Shown: positions 33,611-42,686 of the stretch, piece by piece
How positions within the stretch are numbered: the first letter of the stretch is position 1
How the letters are laid out: every line of letters starts with the position of its first letter
NCBI GenBank assembly: GCA_032690845.1
Contig: CM064417.1
Span: 13,298,501 to 13,362,500 of the forward strand
From: Eleusine coracana subsp. coracana
Lineage: Eukaryota; Streptophyta; Magnoliopsida; Poales; Poaceae
Direction: 5' to 3'
DNA: 64,000 bases
The notes under the pieces: generated by a model
What the model saw: the letters and a program-made list of their open reading frames with translations, nothing else
What the model was told of the DNA's origin: nothing
Databases searched by the model: none
Made by a program: the position numbers and the translations under genes

Positions 33611-34172
33611 TAGGGCTGTCAATGAAGCTCGAGGCTCGCGAGCTCTTCAAACTCATCTCATCAAAAACTCGATTCAAGATTGACTCAAATTCCAGATGAA
33701 CCGAGCTTGAACCTGCTCCAAGGCTCGCAAGTTTCATCAAGCCAAGCTCAAGTGTTCGACGAGCTTCATTATTTTTGTAGGGCTAACGTCCAACTGAACT
33801 TCTCATGGCCCAGCAAATAAGAGTCCAAAGTCTAAAGCCCAATACCTTGGTCAATCTATAGAAGGCTTGACGTGATGACTAGGCCCATGCAAAGCATCTA
33901 CATAGATTGGCCCGCATTGCCTCATCATATAGCTCCTGTTGCTATAGCTGTATTTACATGAGAGCGTTGACTGCTGCCATCAGATCCACACAAACCAGAA
34001 ATGAGCCCCCATGAGCCAAGCTCGAGCCTAACTTAGCTTCATTTGATCCGAGTTTGAGTGTATGTAGAAGATCGAAGCGAAAATCAGGCTCGCTCGAGCT
34101 TGGCTTGAGTTTGCATCGAGCTCGAGCCTGAGGACCCAAAGCTCGCTCGAACTCAGCTCGTTGACAGCCCTA
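33611..34172. mobile_element. hAT-like non-autonomous element
   Basis: 562 bp with 12-bp inverted ends TAGGGCTGTCAA/TTGACAGCCCTA and an 8-bp target duplication with one mismatch (ATCGCACT at 33603-33610, ATCTCACT at 34173-34180). The 8-bp duplication and AGGG start point to the hAT superfamily. Subterminal GCTCGAGC/GAGCTCG-type motifs recur near both ends. There is no transposase. It lies inside the Copia-2 RNase H region. Confidence 0.85.
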
Positions 34173-34180
34173 ATCTCACT

Positions 34181-34658
34181 TCTATTCACGAGTTGATAGC
34201 TTATTCGGATGCTGATTGGGCTGGCTGTCCGGACACCTATCGTTCCACTTCTGGTTGCGGTGTCTTCTTGGGTGACAATCTTATCTCCTGGTTGTCTAAA
34301 TGGCAGCACACCGTGTTGTTGCCAATGCAATTATCGAATCTTCATGGTTGCGCCAACTACTTGAGGAACTTCGTTTTCCACTCCGTCGTGCGACTATTGT
34401 CTATTGTGAAAACATCAGTGCCATATATCTCTTGACCAACCCGGTGCAACATCAGCGCATCTGACACATCGAGATTGATTTGCACTTTGTTTGTGACAAG
34501 GTCACCACTGGTGCCGTGTGTATCGTTCATGTGCCGACCACTTCTCAGTATGCAAATATCTTCACCAGGGGTCTTCTGACTTCTGTATTTACTGAGTTTG
34601 GTTGCAGTGTGAATGTTCTTTCGTGTGGCTAACGTGCGATGTACCGACTGCAGGGGAG
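34181..34658 (+). pseudogene. Copia-2 RNase H
   Basis: Reads LIAYSDADWAGCPDTYRSTS then GVFLGDNLISWLSKWQHTV, the conserved copia RNase H start with its catalytic Asp (DADWAG). A frameshift near 34320 follows. CENISAIYLLTNPVQHQR and HIEIDLHFVCDKV continue the fold. It ends near NIFTRGLLTSVFTEF, before the CAGGGGAG tract at 34651-34658. Confidence 0.88.
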
Positions 34659-34805
34659 TGTTAGACTATTATTTGCTCATGTATAAGGGTTAGCAGCACC
34701 TTTGGGATGTGCCTTGTATTCTGGGCCTGCCGCCTTGGCTCCCCTACTATATGTACAAACCCTTGATGATTGAATATAGTACTGCATGAGTATTCTCCTC
34801 TTTCA
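34659..34805 (+). repeat. Copia-2 3' LTR
   Basis: 147 bp, TGTTAGACTATTATTT to CTCTTTCA, homologous to 27781-27922 with scattered differences. Confidence 0.93.
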
Positions 34806-34810
34806 GGACC

Positions 34811-35089
34811 CACCAATATGGCATGGTGTGGCCCAATAGCATCTACTCTTCCTCCCCTAGTCTTGCAGATCGATTTCTCGCCATGGATTTTGGGCAATGG
34901 AGATGTGCGTCGGCTGGCAACAGAGGAAGAATAAAGGCGCAGACAAGAGACAACATCCGAAGGGGTACGGGCCTCATATGGGATTTTTTTGTTGACAGCC
35001 CATTTCAGTTGTACCAACTTGGATGGATGAGACTCCGGACTGGTGACTTCCCTAAAAAAACTGTCCAGAATAGGACCCCATAGCAAATA
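34811..35089 (+). other. LINE 3' end
   Basis: Last LINE segment, after Copia-2. An 86-codon frame (34823-35083) opens here but has no recognised domain; it may be 3' untranslated sequence. It ends at the right copy of the 17-bp target duplication. No poly-A tail is visible. Confidence 0.6.
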
Positions 35090-35106
35090 GATTTGATGGT
35101 AAACAG
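35090..35106. repeat. LINE target-site duplication, right copy
   Basis: GATTTGATGGTAAACAG, matching 8330-8346 at 16 of 17 positions. Confidence 0.75.
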
Positions 35107-35438
35107 TAAATTAAGCCCACAACCAATAATTATCTACTTAATCTATACAACCGATATAGTTTTTTCACCGGCGCTAGAGCGGGGGGGGGGGGGGGGATGA
35201 TCCTGCTGGTGTAGACTCCTCCTCCTGCTCGGAAGGCTTAATCATAAAGGTAATAAGAGCCCTTTCACTCCCAGCACCATCCTAGCCCCTCAGGTTAAGG
35301 CTAGCCATAATATTGTTGGCTCCTTGTTTGTGATTTCAAAAGAAAGAACTACGATTTAGCGTGTACCATTATTAGTTTATTACAGAAACGAATTAATATT
35401 TATTTTATTTCATGAATCTTGCCATATTTTGCCTGCAG
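35107..35438 (+). other. Probable intron of a kinase gene fragment
   Basis: AT-rich sequence with a run of 16 G at 35181-35196. It ends in TTTTGCCTGCAG, a good 3' splice site directly before the kinase exon. Earlier exons are not visible. Confidence 0.45.
35181..35196. repeat. Run of 16 G
   Basis: Homopolymer in host-like sequence 75 bp right of the LINE. Confidence 0.95.
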
Positions 35439-35540
35439 ATGGCTGCAGTGGCTGCTCTTTGTGTGCAATATGAACCAGATTTTAGGCCTAGCATGAGCAT
35501 CGTTGTCAAGGCTTTGCGGTTGTGCTGCCCACCATGTTGA
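35439..35540 (+). pseudogene. Last exon of a PTI1-like protein kinase
   Basis: The exon encodes MAAVAALCVQYEPDFRPSMS followed by IVVKAL, the subdomain XI end of PTI1-like Ser/Thr (receptor-like cytoplasmic) kinases, where related proteins read AAVAALCVQYEADFRPNMS then IVVKALQPLL. It follows a credible splice acceptor (TGCCTGCAG). After KAL the frame reads RLCCPPC and stops at 35540. That looks like a small indel relative to the usual QPLL tail. About 150 bp of 3'-UTR-like sequence follows. The rest of the kinase domain is absent; upstream lies the 26.7-kb LINE block. It is a gene remnant or a translocated fragment, the only host protein similarity I can defend in this window. Confidence 0.72.
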
Positions 35541-37545
35541 GGTATTATCGTCATCTGTAATACCAACATTTTGTGTGGTCTGATCCTTTTCAGCTATGCG
35601 ACTATGTCATAGGGACTATTGACATTTCATGTTTAATAGCATACTATATGTATATTGTATCCTAAAGGCTTCTCATCATCATAGCGTATCAAGCTCTTGT
35701 AATCTAAACTAATAAAGGAGTTTCTACGACCTATGTTCTCACCTCCATCCATCCTATACCAACCAATCTAGAGCATTAGATCTAAATAAACCAAACCATT
35801 ATCATCATAAGATTAAAAATGGACCCACTAGATGATGGCAGCCAAATTTTGAACTAAAAATTCACTCATGTAACACCCAAATCTCTGACTTTTTACATCC
35901 AACTAGACAAACCCACCCGCACATACCCACTTCGCAATCTTTCCGCTTCCTCATGGTTGGTGGTATTACTCTTTTTCCAGGTAGCGTTTCCTTTCCACGA
36001 TCTGGATCGCTCCGCCTCTGCCTTCGCTAACCTCCAGCATGCCATCTCCCGTGGCTCAGTTCTTGTCCAACTGCCCTTTGCCAACGGCCATTGCCACCTC
36101 TTCAGCGTCGCACGCTTGCACCCGCTCAGATGAGGCCGAGCCAGCAGCTCTACCTATATCTGGGCATCCAAGCCGTCCGGCATAGGCTCACTTTGGCCCA
36201 ACACGGTAGTGAACCGGGCCAGCACAACGCATGATGGGCCAATTGGGCCATGCCGAAGACGCCCACAGGCTCAAGGGTCGGCCCACGGTACGGCACGGAA
36301 ACCATTTAACCATGTCATGCCGGCCTGAATGGCCCAACAGTCCTGAGCATGATGATCCATGAGCCCAGAGAGGAAGACGAAGCCCAGCAGAGAGGAATCA
36401 GAGGGAAGGGAGGGTAGCTGCCCTGGGGTCCTGCTGGCTGCCTCAAGGGGTCGCTCTGAGCCACACTGCCAACGAGATCTGAAGAGTAGCGTGATGGGCA
36501 GGGCGGCGGGTGAGGAGCGACGCTAGGGCACGGAGCGGTGGGCAGGGAGTGATGCAGGCAGGGGAGCGAGGTGGCGAGCAGGGAGCTGGGTGGTGAGCGG
36601 GGAGCGAGGCGGCGCGCGGCGGGCGAGGAGCTGGGTGGCAGCGGGCGTGGAGTGAGGCGGGCGATGAGTAGTGCTAGGATATGGGGAACAAGGCAGAGAG
36701 GCAATTTTGTATGACCGTTGTGGGCTTATGGCCATGGGCCATTGCGAGAGGAATACAACCTCCTATGGCTCCTGGGCTGCCATCTTTTCAGGTCGTGCCA
36801 TGTGCCTGGGTCGGTCCAAGCACGGCATGGTAGACCAGACTGTGCTGGCACGAGCCTGCTTGTAACCGGACCATGTCGTGCCCGTGCCAGGCCAAAACGT
36901 GCCAGCTTCGTACTGGCCCATTTGGCTTGGCCTTAAAGTCCTGGTATAGCACTGCCCATCGTTTCGCCTTGATTGACAACGGCAGCAGGCGCTTCTTTCT
37001 TCCCAGCAACTCCCGCGCGGAGGAGCCCACCAACAACACAGTTGTCACACCCCGAAACAGGGCCCAGACATTTTGAGAGCCCAAAATTTCCACCGTTGTG
37101 AACAGTAAATAAATTGGATTCCAAAAACAACTATACAGAATTAGGTCCAACTGAATTCAAAATTTACAACGTCACCTTATGATTTACACAATTAAACACA
37201 ATGCATATCCTTTCGCTCCCGCCTTCTTCATGGATTTCCTCGTAAAGCATGCCAAGCATCTAACTGAGTACACCATCATGAGACTAAACTATGAGTATAA
37301 AACCAAGCAAAAATACAGTTAATTGAAAGGATATGATGCAAAGTATTTCTCAAAGGACAGTTTCCATTAGTGAGCCAACACTCGATCTCCCAAGAGACCA
37401 ATGAATTTTAGTGAACCTTTTGTTGAGAAAACTATATATTAGTATTATGAAATCTATTTGGTGGGACTGATACTACACGCGGTCAACGATTTATAATCAG
37501 GGTACAACAGGAGTGAATATTCATATTTTACGCTCTACAGAGGTA
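35541..37545. other. Host-like stretch, mostly unassigned
   Basis: Follows the kinase exon. 35700-36120 includes a splice-acceptor-like TTTTTCCAG (about 35971-35979) and a GC-rich, coding-like segment. That segment gives FANLQHAISRGSVLVQLPFA in one frame, which I do not recognise. 36965-37075 gives another coding-like segment (RFALIDNGSRRFFLP). Between them, about 36160-36950, lies a GC-rich block with many GGCCCA, GCCGTGCC and GTGCCAGGCC motifs in both orientations, resembling a terminal-repeat DNA element. 37080-37545 is AT-rich with no gene. Confidence 0.4.
36160..36950. mobile_element. Possible GGGCC/GCCGTGCC-rich DNA element
   Basis: Motifs such as GGCCCAACACGG, GGGCCAGCACAACG and GGCCCACGGTACGG near the left recur in complement near the right (CGTGCCAGGCC, GTACTGGCCCA). 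This suggests a non-autonomous element with degenerate inverted ends. Candidate end sequences are TGGGCA near 36162 and TGCCCA near 36954. No convincing target duplication was found. The centre (36480-36700) is purine-rich GAGCGAGG-type sequence. Boundaries and class are uncertain. Confidence 0.35.
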
Positions 37546-37585
37546 CTCCCTCCGGTTCTAAAAAGGAAGATGTTCTAGCAAAATC

Positions 37586-39302
37586 CATTACTACAAAAAT
37601 AGTCATCAGCAGCGGTTCAAAACTCTTCATCAGCAACGGTTCTCGAATCACTGCTGATTAGGCGTTGCTGATAGTACGATTATCAGCAGCGATTCTTGAA
37701 CCACTACTGATGGGTACATATCAGCAACGGTTCATAATTCTGAACCGCTGCTGATGTATGGGGTATCAGCAGCACATCAGCAGCGGTTCAAAATCCTGAA
37801 CCGCTGCTGATGTGTAGGGTATCAGCAGCGGTTCAATATCCTGAACCGTTGCTGATGTATTTTTTTAAGGGAAAAAAATAATGGTCCTAGCTATTTTTGA
37901 TCTTAATAGAAATAATAGTCTCAATACATAACTCCATATAATCTTAACAGACAAGTCCACATGTATATAGATGTCATACAAATCCACAAATAGGCATGCT
38001 ACATAATCATATAAGTTCACATCATAATACAAGTCCATAAGTATCACATCATATAAGTCCATAATACTAGTCTTAAATCTTACATGAACACAAAAGTCTT
38101 ACATTTTTAATCTTGGCATTTACTGGCGCCAGTGTGTGTGCTATGGACATTGACCAACACCAACATAAATCTTGTAACAGAAAAATATTGTAGGATCACA
38201 AATCAGATTGGGAGGCTTCACTTGTTCTGTCATCCATTTGTAGAAAATTATTGCATATCATATCCTAAAATCATTCCCGCAGTGTGTGAAGAGCAAAACA
38301 CATTGCGCTAAAAAGTACTCTGGTGGTACGCTCCAAGTCAAATTGAGGATTATAGAATAAAAAAGGGGAATAAGTATAGTTGTGCGTACTGAATTCCAAA
38401 TATATTAGGGAAAAGGTAACATCAGCGCTGGGATTGTAAGAGAAAAAAAACTTGCCTGGTCTGTTGAAGCTGCAACACCACTGAATTACTAAAGAATAAT
38501 GGAATCAGGTTAAGCTGACCTTAATTAATCTTCAGTACTTCAACTCAAATAGCAGCTCTATCCAATGCTGCCCTCGACAGCCAGCAGGATGCGCTGGTTA
38601 TAACGTGTTCCACTCTCTATCCTTCTAACTCAAATGCCCCGACCTGGAAGGGGAGAAGCGCATAAGAGGACGAGGAACAACGAATCTTTCTGGCAAGTTG
38701 TGGGCGAGAGAAGGGAAAGAAAGGGGAACAGGCTGCAGCATTCCTCTGACTTAGCCGACCATTTTGCTTGCCCTGAATCATGGATAAGTGGAAGAAAATG
38801 CAAGGGCAACAGCTAATCGCCTTTGTGAGCAGCTGACCATGTAGCAGAGAGGCGACCGAGCCATAGATCATGGGAAGAGAAGGAACAGTTGATACCAACC
38901 ATGTGAAGCTGGTGTTACCGCCGGTGAAGGGCACCACAGATGACAGCCAAGTAGAGAAATTGGTGCCCGGCTCGACACGAAGACCGGTGCTCGTCCGGGA
39001 GAGGATGTTGAGTTATATACGTAGGCTACTTATCAGCAGCGGTTCAGATAGAGAACCGCTGCTGATAATCTATTATCAGCAGCGGTTTATTTAATTGAAC
39101 CGCTGATGATAATTCTGAAATTTATCAATAGCGGTTTATTAAAATGAACCGCTATTGATACCGGTTATCAGCAGCGGTTCGTTGAGGCAGCAATTATTAG
39201 CCGGGACTAAAGTTTTTGAACCGCTACTGATAATCTTTTAGCAGCGGTTCCAGAGCAACCGTTACTAATAGGGTGCTGTTTATGACCATTTTTGTAGTAG
39301 TG
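37586..39302. mobile_element. CACTA element E, non-autonomous
   Basis: Left end CATTACTACAAAAA (the canonical CACTA with one change), right end TTTTTGTAGTAGTG. Flanks ATC and ATT are an imperfect 3-bp duplication. Subterminal motifs ATCAGCAGCGGTTC occur in inverted pairs with a 5-7 bp spacer (about 37600-37860 and 39030-39260), each able to form a hairpin. The interior (37870-39000) has no recognised gene. The minus-strand frame 38937-38617 and the overlapping plus-strand frames show no domain. It lies 40 bp inside the left terminus of the mariner-like element. Confidence 0.88.
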
Positions 39303-39541
39303 ATTTCTAATTTCACAAAGCAAAATGTTTTGGGTTTAAACTCTAGCGTTTGGACTCTTTTACCCCTTACAAGGATTAAACGCTGTCTCCCAATGCAACA
39401 TTAAATCACGCTGCCATTCGTCTTCCTTTTCTTTAAACGTTGTCGACTCGATGCCTCTCATCTCCCTGCAGCGCTGCCCTCTCATCTTTGTCTCTCACTT
39501 GCCGTCTCTCTCTTGCAGTCTCTCTCTAAGCCTGCTTCTCC

Positions 39542-39745
39542 ATGGACGCGAGCTCGAAGATCGTCGCGGCAGCGAGTGTCGAGGCGAGCTCCATGGATGG
39601 GAGCTCGTAGTTCGTCGTGCCGGGAAGTGTCGAGGCGGGCTCCATGGATGTGAGCTCGCAGTTCATCCCGACGGCGAGTTCTGGGTTGGGTTCCATGGTC
39701 GCGAGCTCTTAGTTTATCCTGGCGACGAATGAGGCAGGCTCCATC
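39542..39745 (+). repeat. Four tandem 54-bp coding repeats
   Basis: Each unit starts near TCCATGGATGNGAGCTCG and is about 54 bp. It is in frame, so it adds 18 residues per copy. Copies 2 and 4 have TAG where copy 3 has CAG. Confidence 0.7.
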
Positions 39746-40340
39746 GTCCCTGATTCTTGCAGCGAGGAAGTGCTCATCGTCCTTGATTCTTGCAGTGAGG
39801 AAGACACGTCGCTGGCACCTGCATGCGAGCGTTGCGGCTCTGTACATGACGAGGAAGACTGGAAGGCGTGCTTCAAGCCATGCTCCAGATGTGGTGAAGT
39901 GCATTGTATGCAGGATATTGAAGCGTGCCGCCGCGTTCGCAAGGTGCAGAGCAGGTGCTCTTGATGCCAGCTCATCCACAGTGATTATGACGATTCAGCA
40001 TGGATCATACATGGCTTCGACAAATTTAACTGTGAGTTATACATTCCCAATGTCGATGAGCTGCAAATGGATGGCGAGACGATCCTTTTACTAGACCATG
40101 TCCAGCAGAGGATAGATGAGCTCAGTCCAAGGATGCAACAATTAAAAGAACAAGATCCGAATATAGGGAACAAGCTGGCTGAACTTGCTGAAAGGTTGAA
40201 GAAATATAAGGAAAAACATGCATATGGTAAGTACATAATGGTTACATTATCTCATTAATCAAGCTAGGCCTAGTTATTGACTAGTTCTACTCTTCTTCTT
40301 CTAATTGTTTACAGCAGGAAGAAGTTCCTTCGCTTGTTAA
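39542..40340 (+). pseudogene. Unrecognised spliced gene: repeats, three CxxC knuckles, coiled coil
   Basis: From ATG 39542 one frame runs to 40226, broken by three stops: TAG at about 39608 and 39710, TGA at about 39962. Each stop can be explained by one transition. The N-terminus is four copies of an 18-residue unit (39542-39745; core SMDVSSQFIPTASS). A Cys-rich module follows, with CERC, CSRC and a final CSxC pair (about 39829-39968), suggesting zinc binding. A charged heptad-like stretch (LDHVQQRIDELSPRMQQLKE, about 40090-40215) looks like a coiled coil. A GTAAGT donor at 40227, a pyrimidine-rich tract and an acceptor at about 40317 give a short second exon ending at 40340. I recognise no family. 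It is convergent with the mariner transposase. Confidence 0.55.
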
Positions 40341-40572
40341 CTAGGGATGCCTCAACAGCAACTTGCAAGTGTGGCTCTCCAAATGTTTCTAGTCTCTATT
40401 TGTTGATGTGAGGAATTTTGTATTTGTTGGTTCCACCAACCAGCATAGCCTCCTTCATAACTAGTTGCAATGTCACCCAAATTCGGTTTGCTTTTTCTGG
40501 ATAATATTCGTTGAAAGCCTGTTGCAGCAGAGACAAAAACTATTAGAATGAGTATGCAACTGATTTGAAATT

Positions 40573-41708
40573 TTATTCATGAATGTAGTACTTTACCTCT
40601 TGCACAATTGGAACAAGGTCCTGGACTGTTCTTGCTAATTTTCTATATTGTATGGCTTGAATTGCTTGAAAGAACCCCAAATCTAATATGTTGAAGTCAG
40701 GAGAATTTGGTGGTTGACAAACAAGTCTTATATCAAACCCTTCTTGCTTAGCATGTTCACAAAAATAATGCATCATTAACCTCTATATGAGATGGAGCAT
40801 TGTCCTGAACAATGTAGATAGGTTTAGCAATATCCTCTCTAGGCCATTTTGCTTTAATAGCCGGCAAAACCCTTTGAACCATGAACTCTCTAATAACATC
40901 TCTTATGACGTGAGCAATAGGTTTAACTTCCCAAGTTCCAGCTTGTCGATTCACACTACTTCTTTAGCTTGTTCATATGTCACAAGAGGGAAGCATCCAA
41001 TTTTTCCATAAAAATACAAACCCCATTTATAAACCGTGGTCGAGCAGTGACACACAAGAACATTAAGCGCGGTATATAGTTCTTACTTTTACTAGTACGA
41101 TGGGGATCATCTTCATTAGGCAACAAGTAATACTTTGCAGAATTTTGTGTAAGAAATAACCACTTCTCATCAATGAATACATGATCAAACAAAGCTTTGA
41201 ATCTTTGATCATTAGATGTGCTTTCTTGATCAATCATATTAACACACCATTGCAACCTAGTCTTCTTGTTTACTTCGGTTAGATATGGTTTGATGTTGTT
41301 TGAATGGCACCTAAGTAGCCCTTTATGCATATATCTAATCAACTTGGCCTTGCCAACATGAAGGCGTCTACTCACTTCATCTAGTGTCATTCTTTCATTG
41401 AGAGGAATATTGCATAATGGCTCCAAATCAATTTGGGTTTCTTTCCGGACAGAACAACCTCGCTTTCTACTTTTTACATCCACCACAGTGCCTTGAGCTA
41501 GTGATGCTTTTGATCTCTTCCAAATCTTTTGAACAGTTTGGAGACCTAAACCAAATTGAGCTGCAACCTCCTCTGTAACTTTCTTCCCTAACCTCCCATT
41601 GTTACTTCTAGCCAACAAGGTTTGAAAAACTAATTGTCTAACTTCATCGGTTGCATCTTTCCTTCTACTATCACCTAGAAGTTTAAAAGAAAAATGTGGG
41701 CACGGCAT
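40573..41708 (-). pseudogene. Mariner-like transposase (DD39D), frameshifted
   Basis: It would excise and insert the element by cut and paste at TA. The 242-codon open part (41708-40980) carries the DNA-binding helix-turn-helix region (LGKKVTEEVAAQFGLGLQTV, then QKIWKRSKAS) and the first catalytic Asp in HVFIDEKWLFLT. The second Asp is in IVQDNAPSH (about 40817) and the third in NSPDFNILDLGFF (about 40700). After allowing for one inserted T, exactly 39 residues separate the last two, the plant mariner DD39D spacing. Single-base indels near 41020, 40945 and 40762, all in or beside homopolymers, break the frame. Length and domain order are otherwise complete. Confidence 0.93.
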
Positions 41709-42686
41709 TTCAAAAAGCTACATTTTCACAATTAAAATGAAAGTTCAAGAAACAAGACCTTACTCGGGTGCCACCATCTCTACTCCCTCAGCACCATGCT
41801 CGGGTGCCACCATCTCTACTCCCTCATCACCATGCTCAAAGTTGAGGTTAAAACTGCCTAAAAGGAAAAAAAACACCATCATCACCATGCTCCAACTGTT
41901 CTACAAAAAACATGTTAAAAACATTCAAATAATTTGCAGACTATATTGCGGTGCTTCAAAATCGATGGCACCATACTCATCAAGTGGCACGTTCAAATCT
42001 ATGGCACCATACTCATCGAGTGGCAAGTTCAAATCGATGAAACCATCATCTTGCACCTCTATGTTTGGATCAAAGCCTGTCACCAAAAAAAGAACTAAGA
42101 ACCGGTGCCATACAAACTGAATAGTGCGCAAGGTTGAAGGAGAAGTATTACCCATGTCGTGTTCCAATTGAGATCAAAGGTAGGGAAAAGGTCACCCATT
42201 TTCTGTAGAACAAAGGAACTCGCACAGGACCTTGGAGGCCTCCTCTTCAGTTAAATAGGCTGGGCATAACGGAGCGCGCACACGCCGAGAAGTGGAAAAA
42301 AACAGCATGCAAGAGATAAAAAAAAACAGCACCAAGGTGGAAATAAACAGCGCGCCATGCAAAATGAGTGAAAAAGACGGGTACCAGCACGCCATGCATG
42401 CATTTGGACCCTGCCAGTACAACGCCGTGCAAAACCGAAAAAAATCATTGCCCGCACGGCCTCACGCAAAAAAGAGAGAAAAAAATGCGGAGCCGAGAGT
42501 CAAACTCACGACCTCGAGCTTTGAAGTGTGGTGTGCTGGCCACTCGCCTGGAGAGAGAGTTTATGTAGGAATGGACTCCAAAGCGTATTTGATAAGGGTA
42601 GACATGGAAGAACAGAGGAAATTATCCATGCCTTAGTATGCTAAACCTTGTCCTAAACATCTTGTTTTCTAAAACCGGAGGGAGTA

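Larger units (their letters stand above)
27781..34805 (+). mobile_element. Copia-2, LTR retrotransposon with short LTRs
   Basis: Short LTRs (27781-27922 and 34659-34805) flank a plus-strand copia gag-pol, with a perfect 5-bp target duplication GGACC (27776-27780 and 34806-34810). A TGGTATCC primer-binding site follows the 5' LTR, and CAGGGGAG precedes the 3' LTR. Gag, protease, pre-integrase, RT and RNase H can be traced but are broken. The integrase core is deleted, the RT active site is YVND, and two later insertions (solo LTR 31773-33367, hAT-like 33611-34172) split the RT-RNase H region. The LTRs differ by substitutions and a small indel, so the insertion is old. Confidence 0.95.
8347..35089 (+). 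mobile_element. Full-length L1-type LINE, split by five nested insertions
   Basis: One LINE can be followed through 8347-11730, 12699-13174, 15143-15359, 18960-20574, 27743-27780 and 34811-35089, about 6.0 kb in total. It carries ORF1 (DUF4283 and a zinc knuckle) and ORF2 (endonuclease, reverse transcriptase, zf-RVT, RNase H). A 17-bp duplication with one mismatch flanks it. The frame is recovered at several excision points: CVV joins KLDVAKAY across CACTA C, FTAN joins CEPDIY across the Helitron, and LLNANA joins QAVPT across CACTA D. The 3' end has no clear poly-A tail. The copy has many stops and frameshifts and is immobile. It is the oldest large element in this block. Confidence 0.88.
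37546..42684 (-). mobile_element. Mariner-like (Stowaway-related) transposon
   Basis: Ends are CTCCCTCCGGTTCTAAAA and its inverted form, flanked by TA on both sides (37544-37545 and 42685-42686), the signature of plant Tc1/mariner elements and Stowaway MITEs. It carries a decayed DD39D transposase on the minus strand (41708-40573) and, facing it, an unrecognised spliced gene (39542-40340, plus strand). CACTA E is inserted 40 bp from the left end. Without it the element is about 3.4 kb. 41737-42660 holds degenerate short repeats (for example GGCACCATACTCATCAAGTG, twice near 41970 and 42000) and no clear gene. Confidence 0.92.

Noticed and set aside
34661..35086. 141-codon minus-strand frame
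   Set aside because: It runs across the Copia-2 3' LTR into the LINE tail, so it joins unrelated sequences.
35700..35730. TCTAAACTAATAAAGGAG as a Helitron 5' end
   Set aside because: It resembles grass Helitron starts, but no hairpin plus CTRR end was found downstream.
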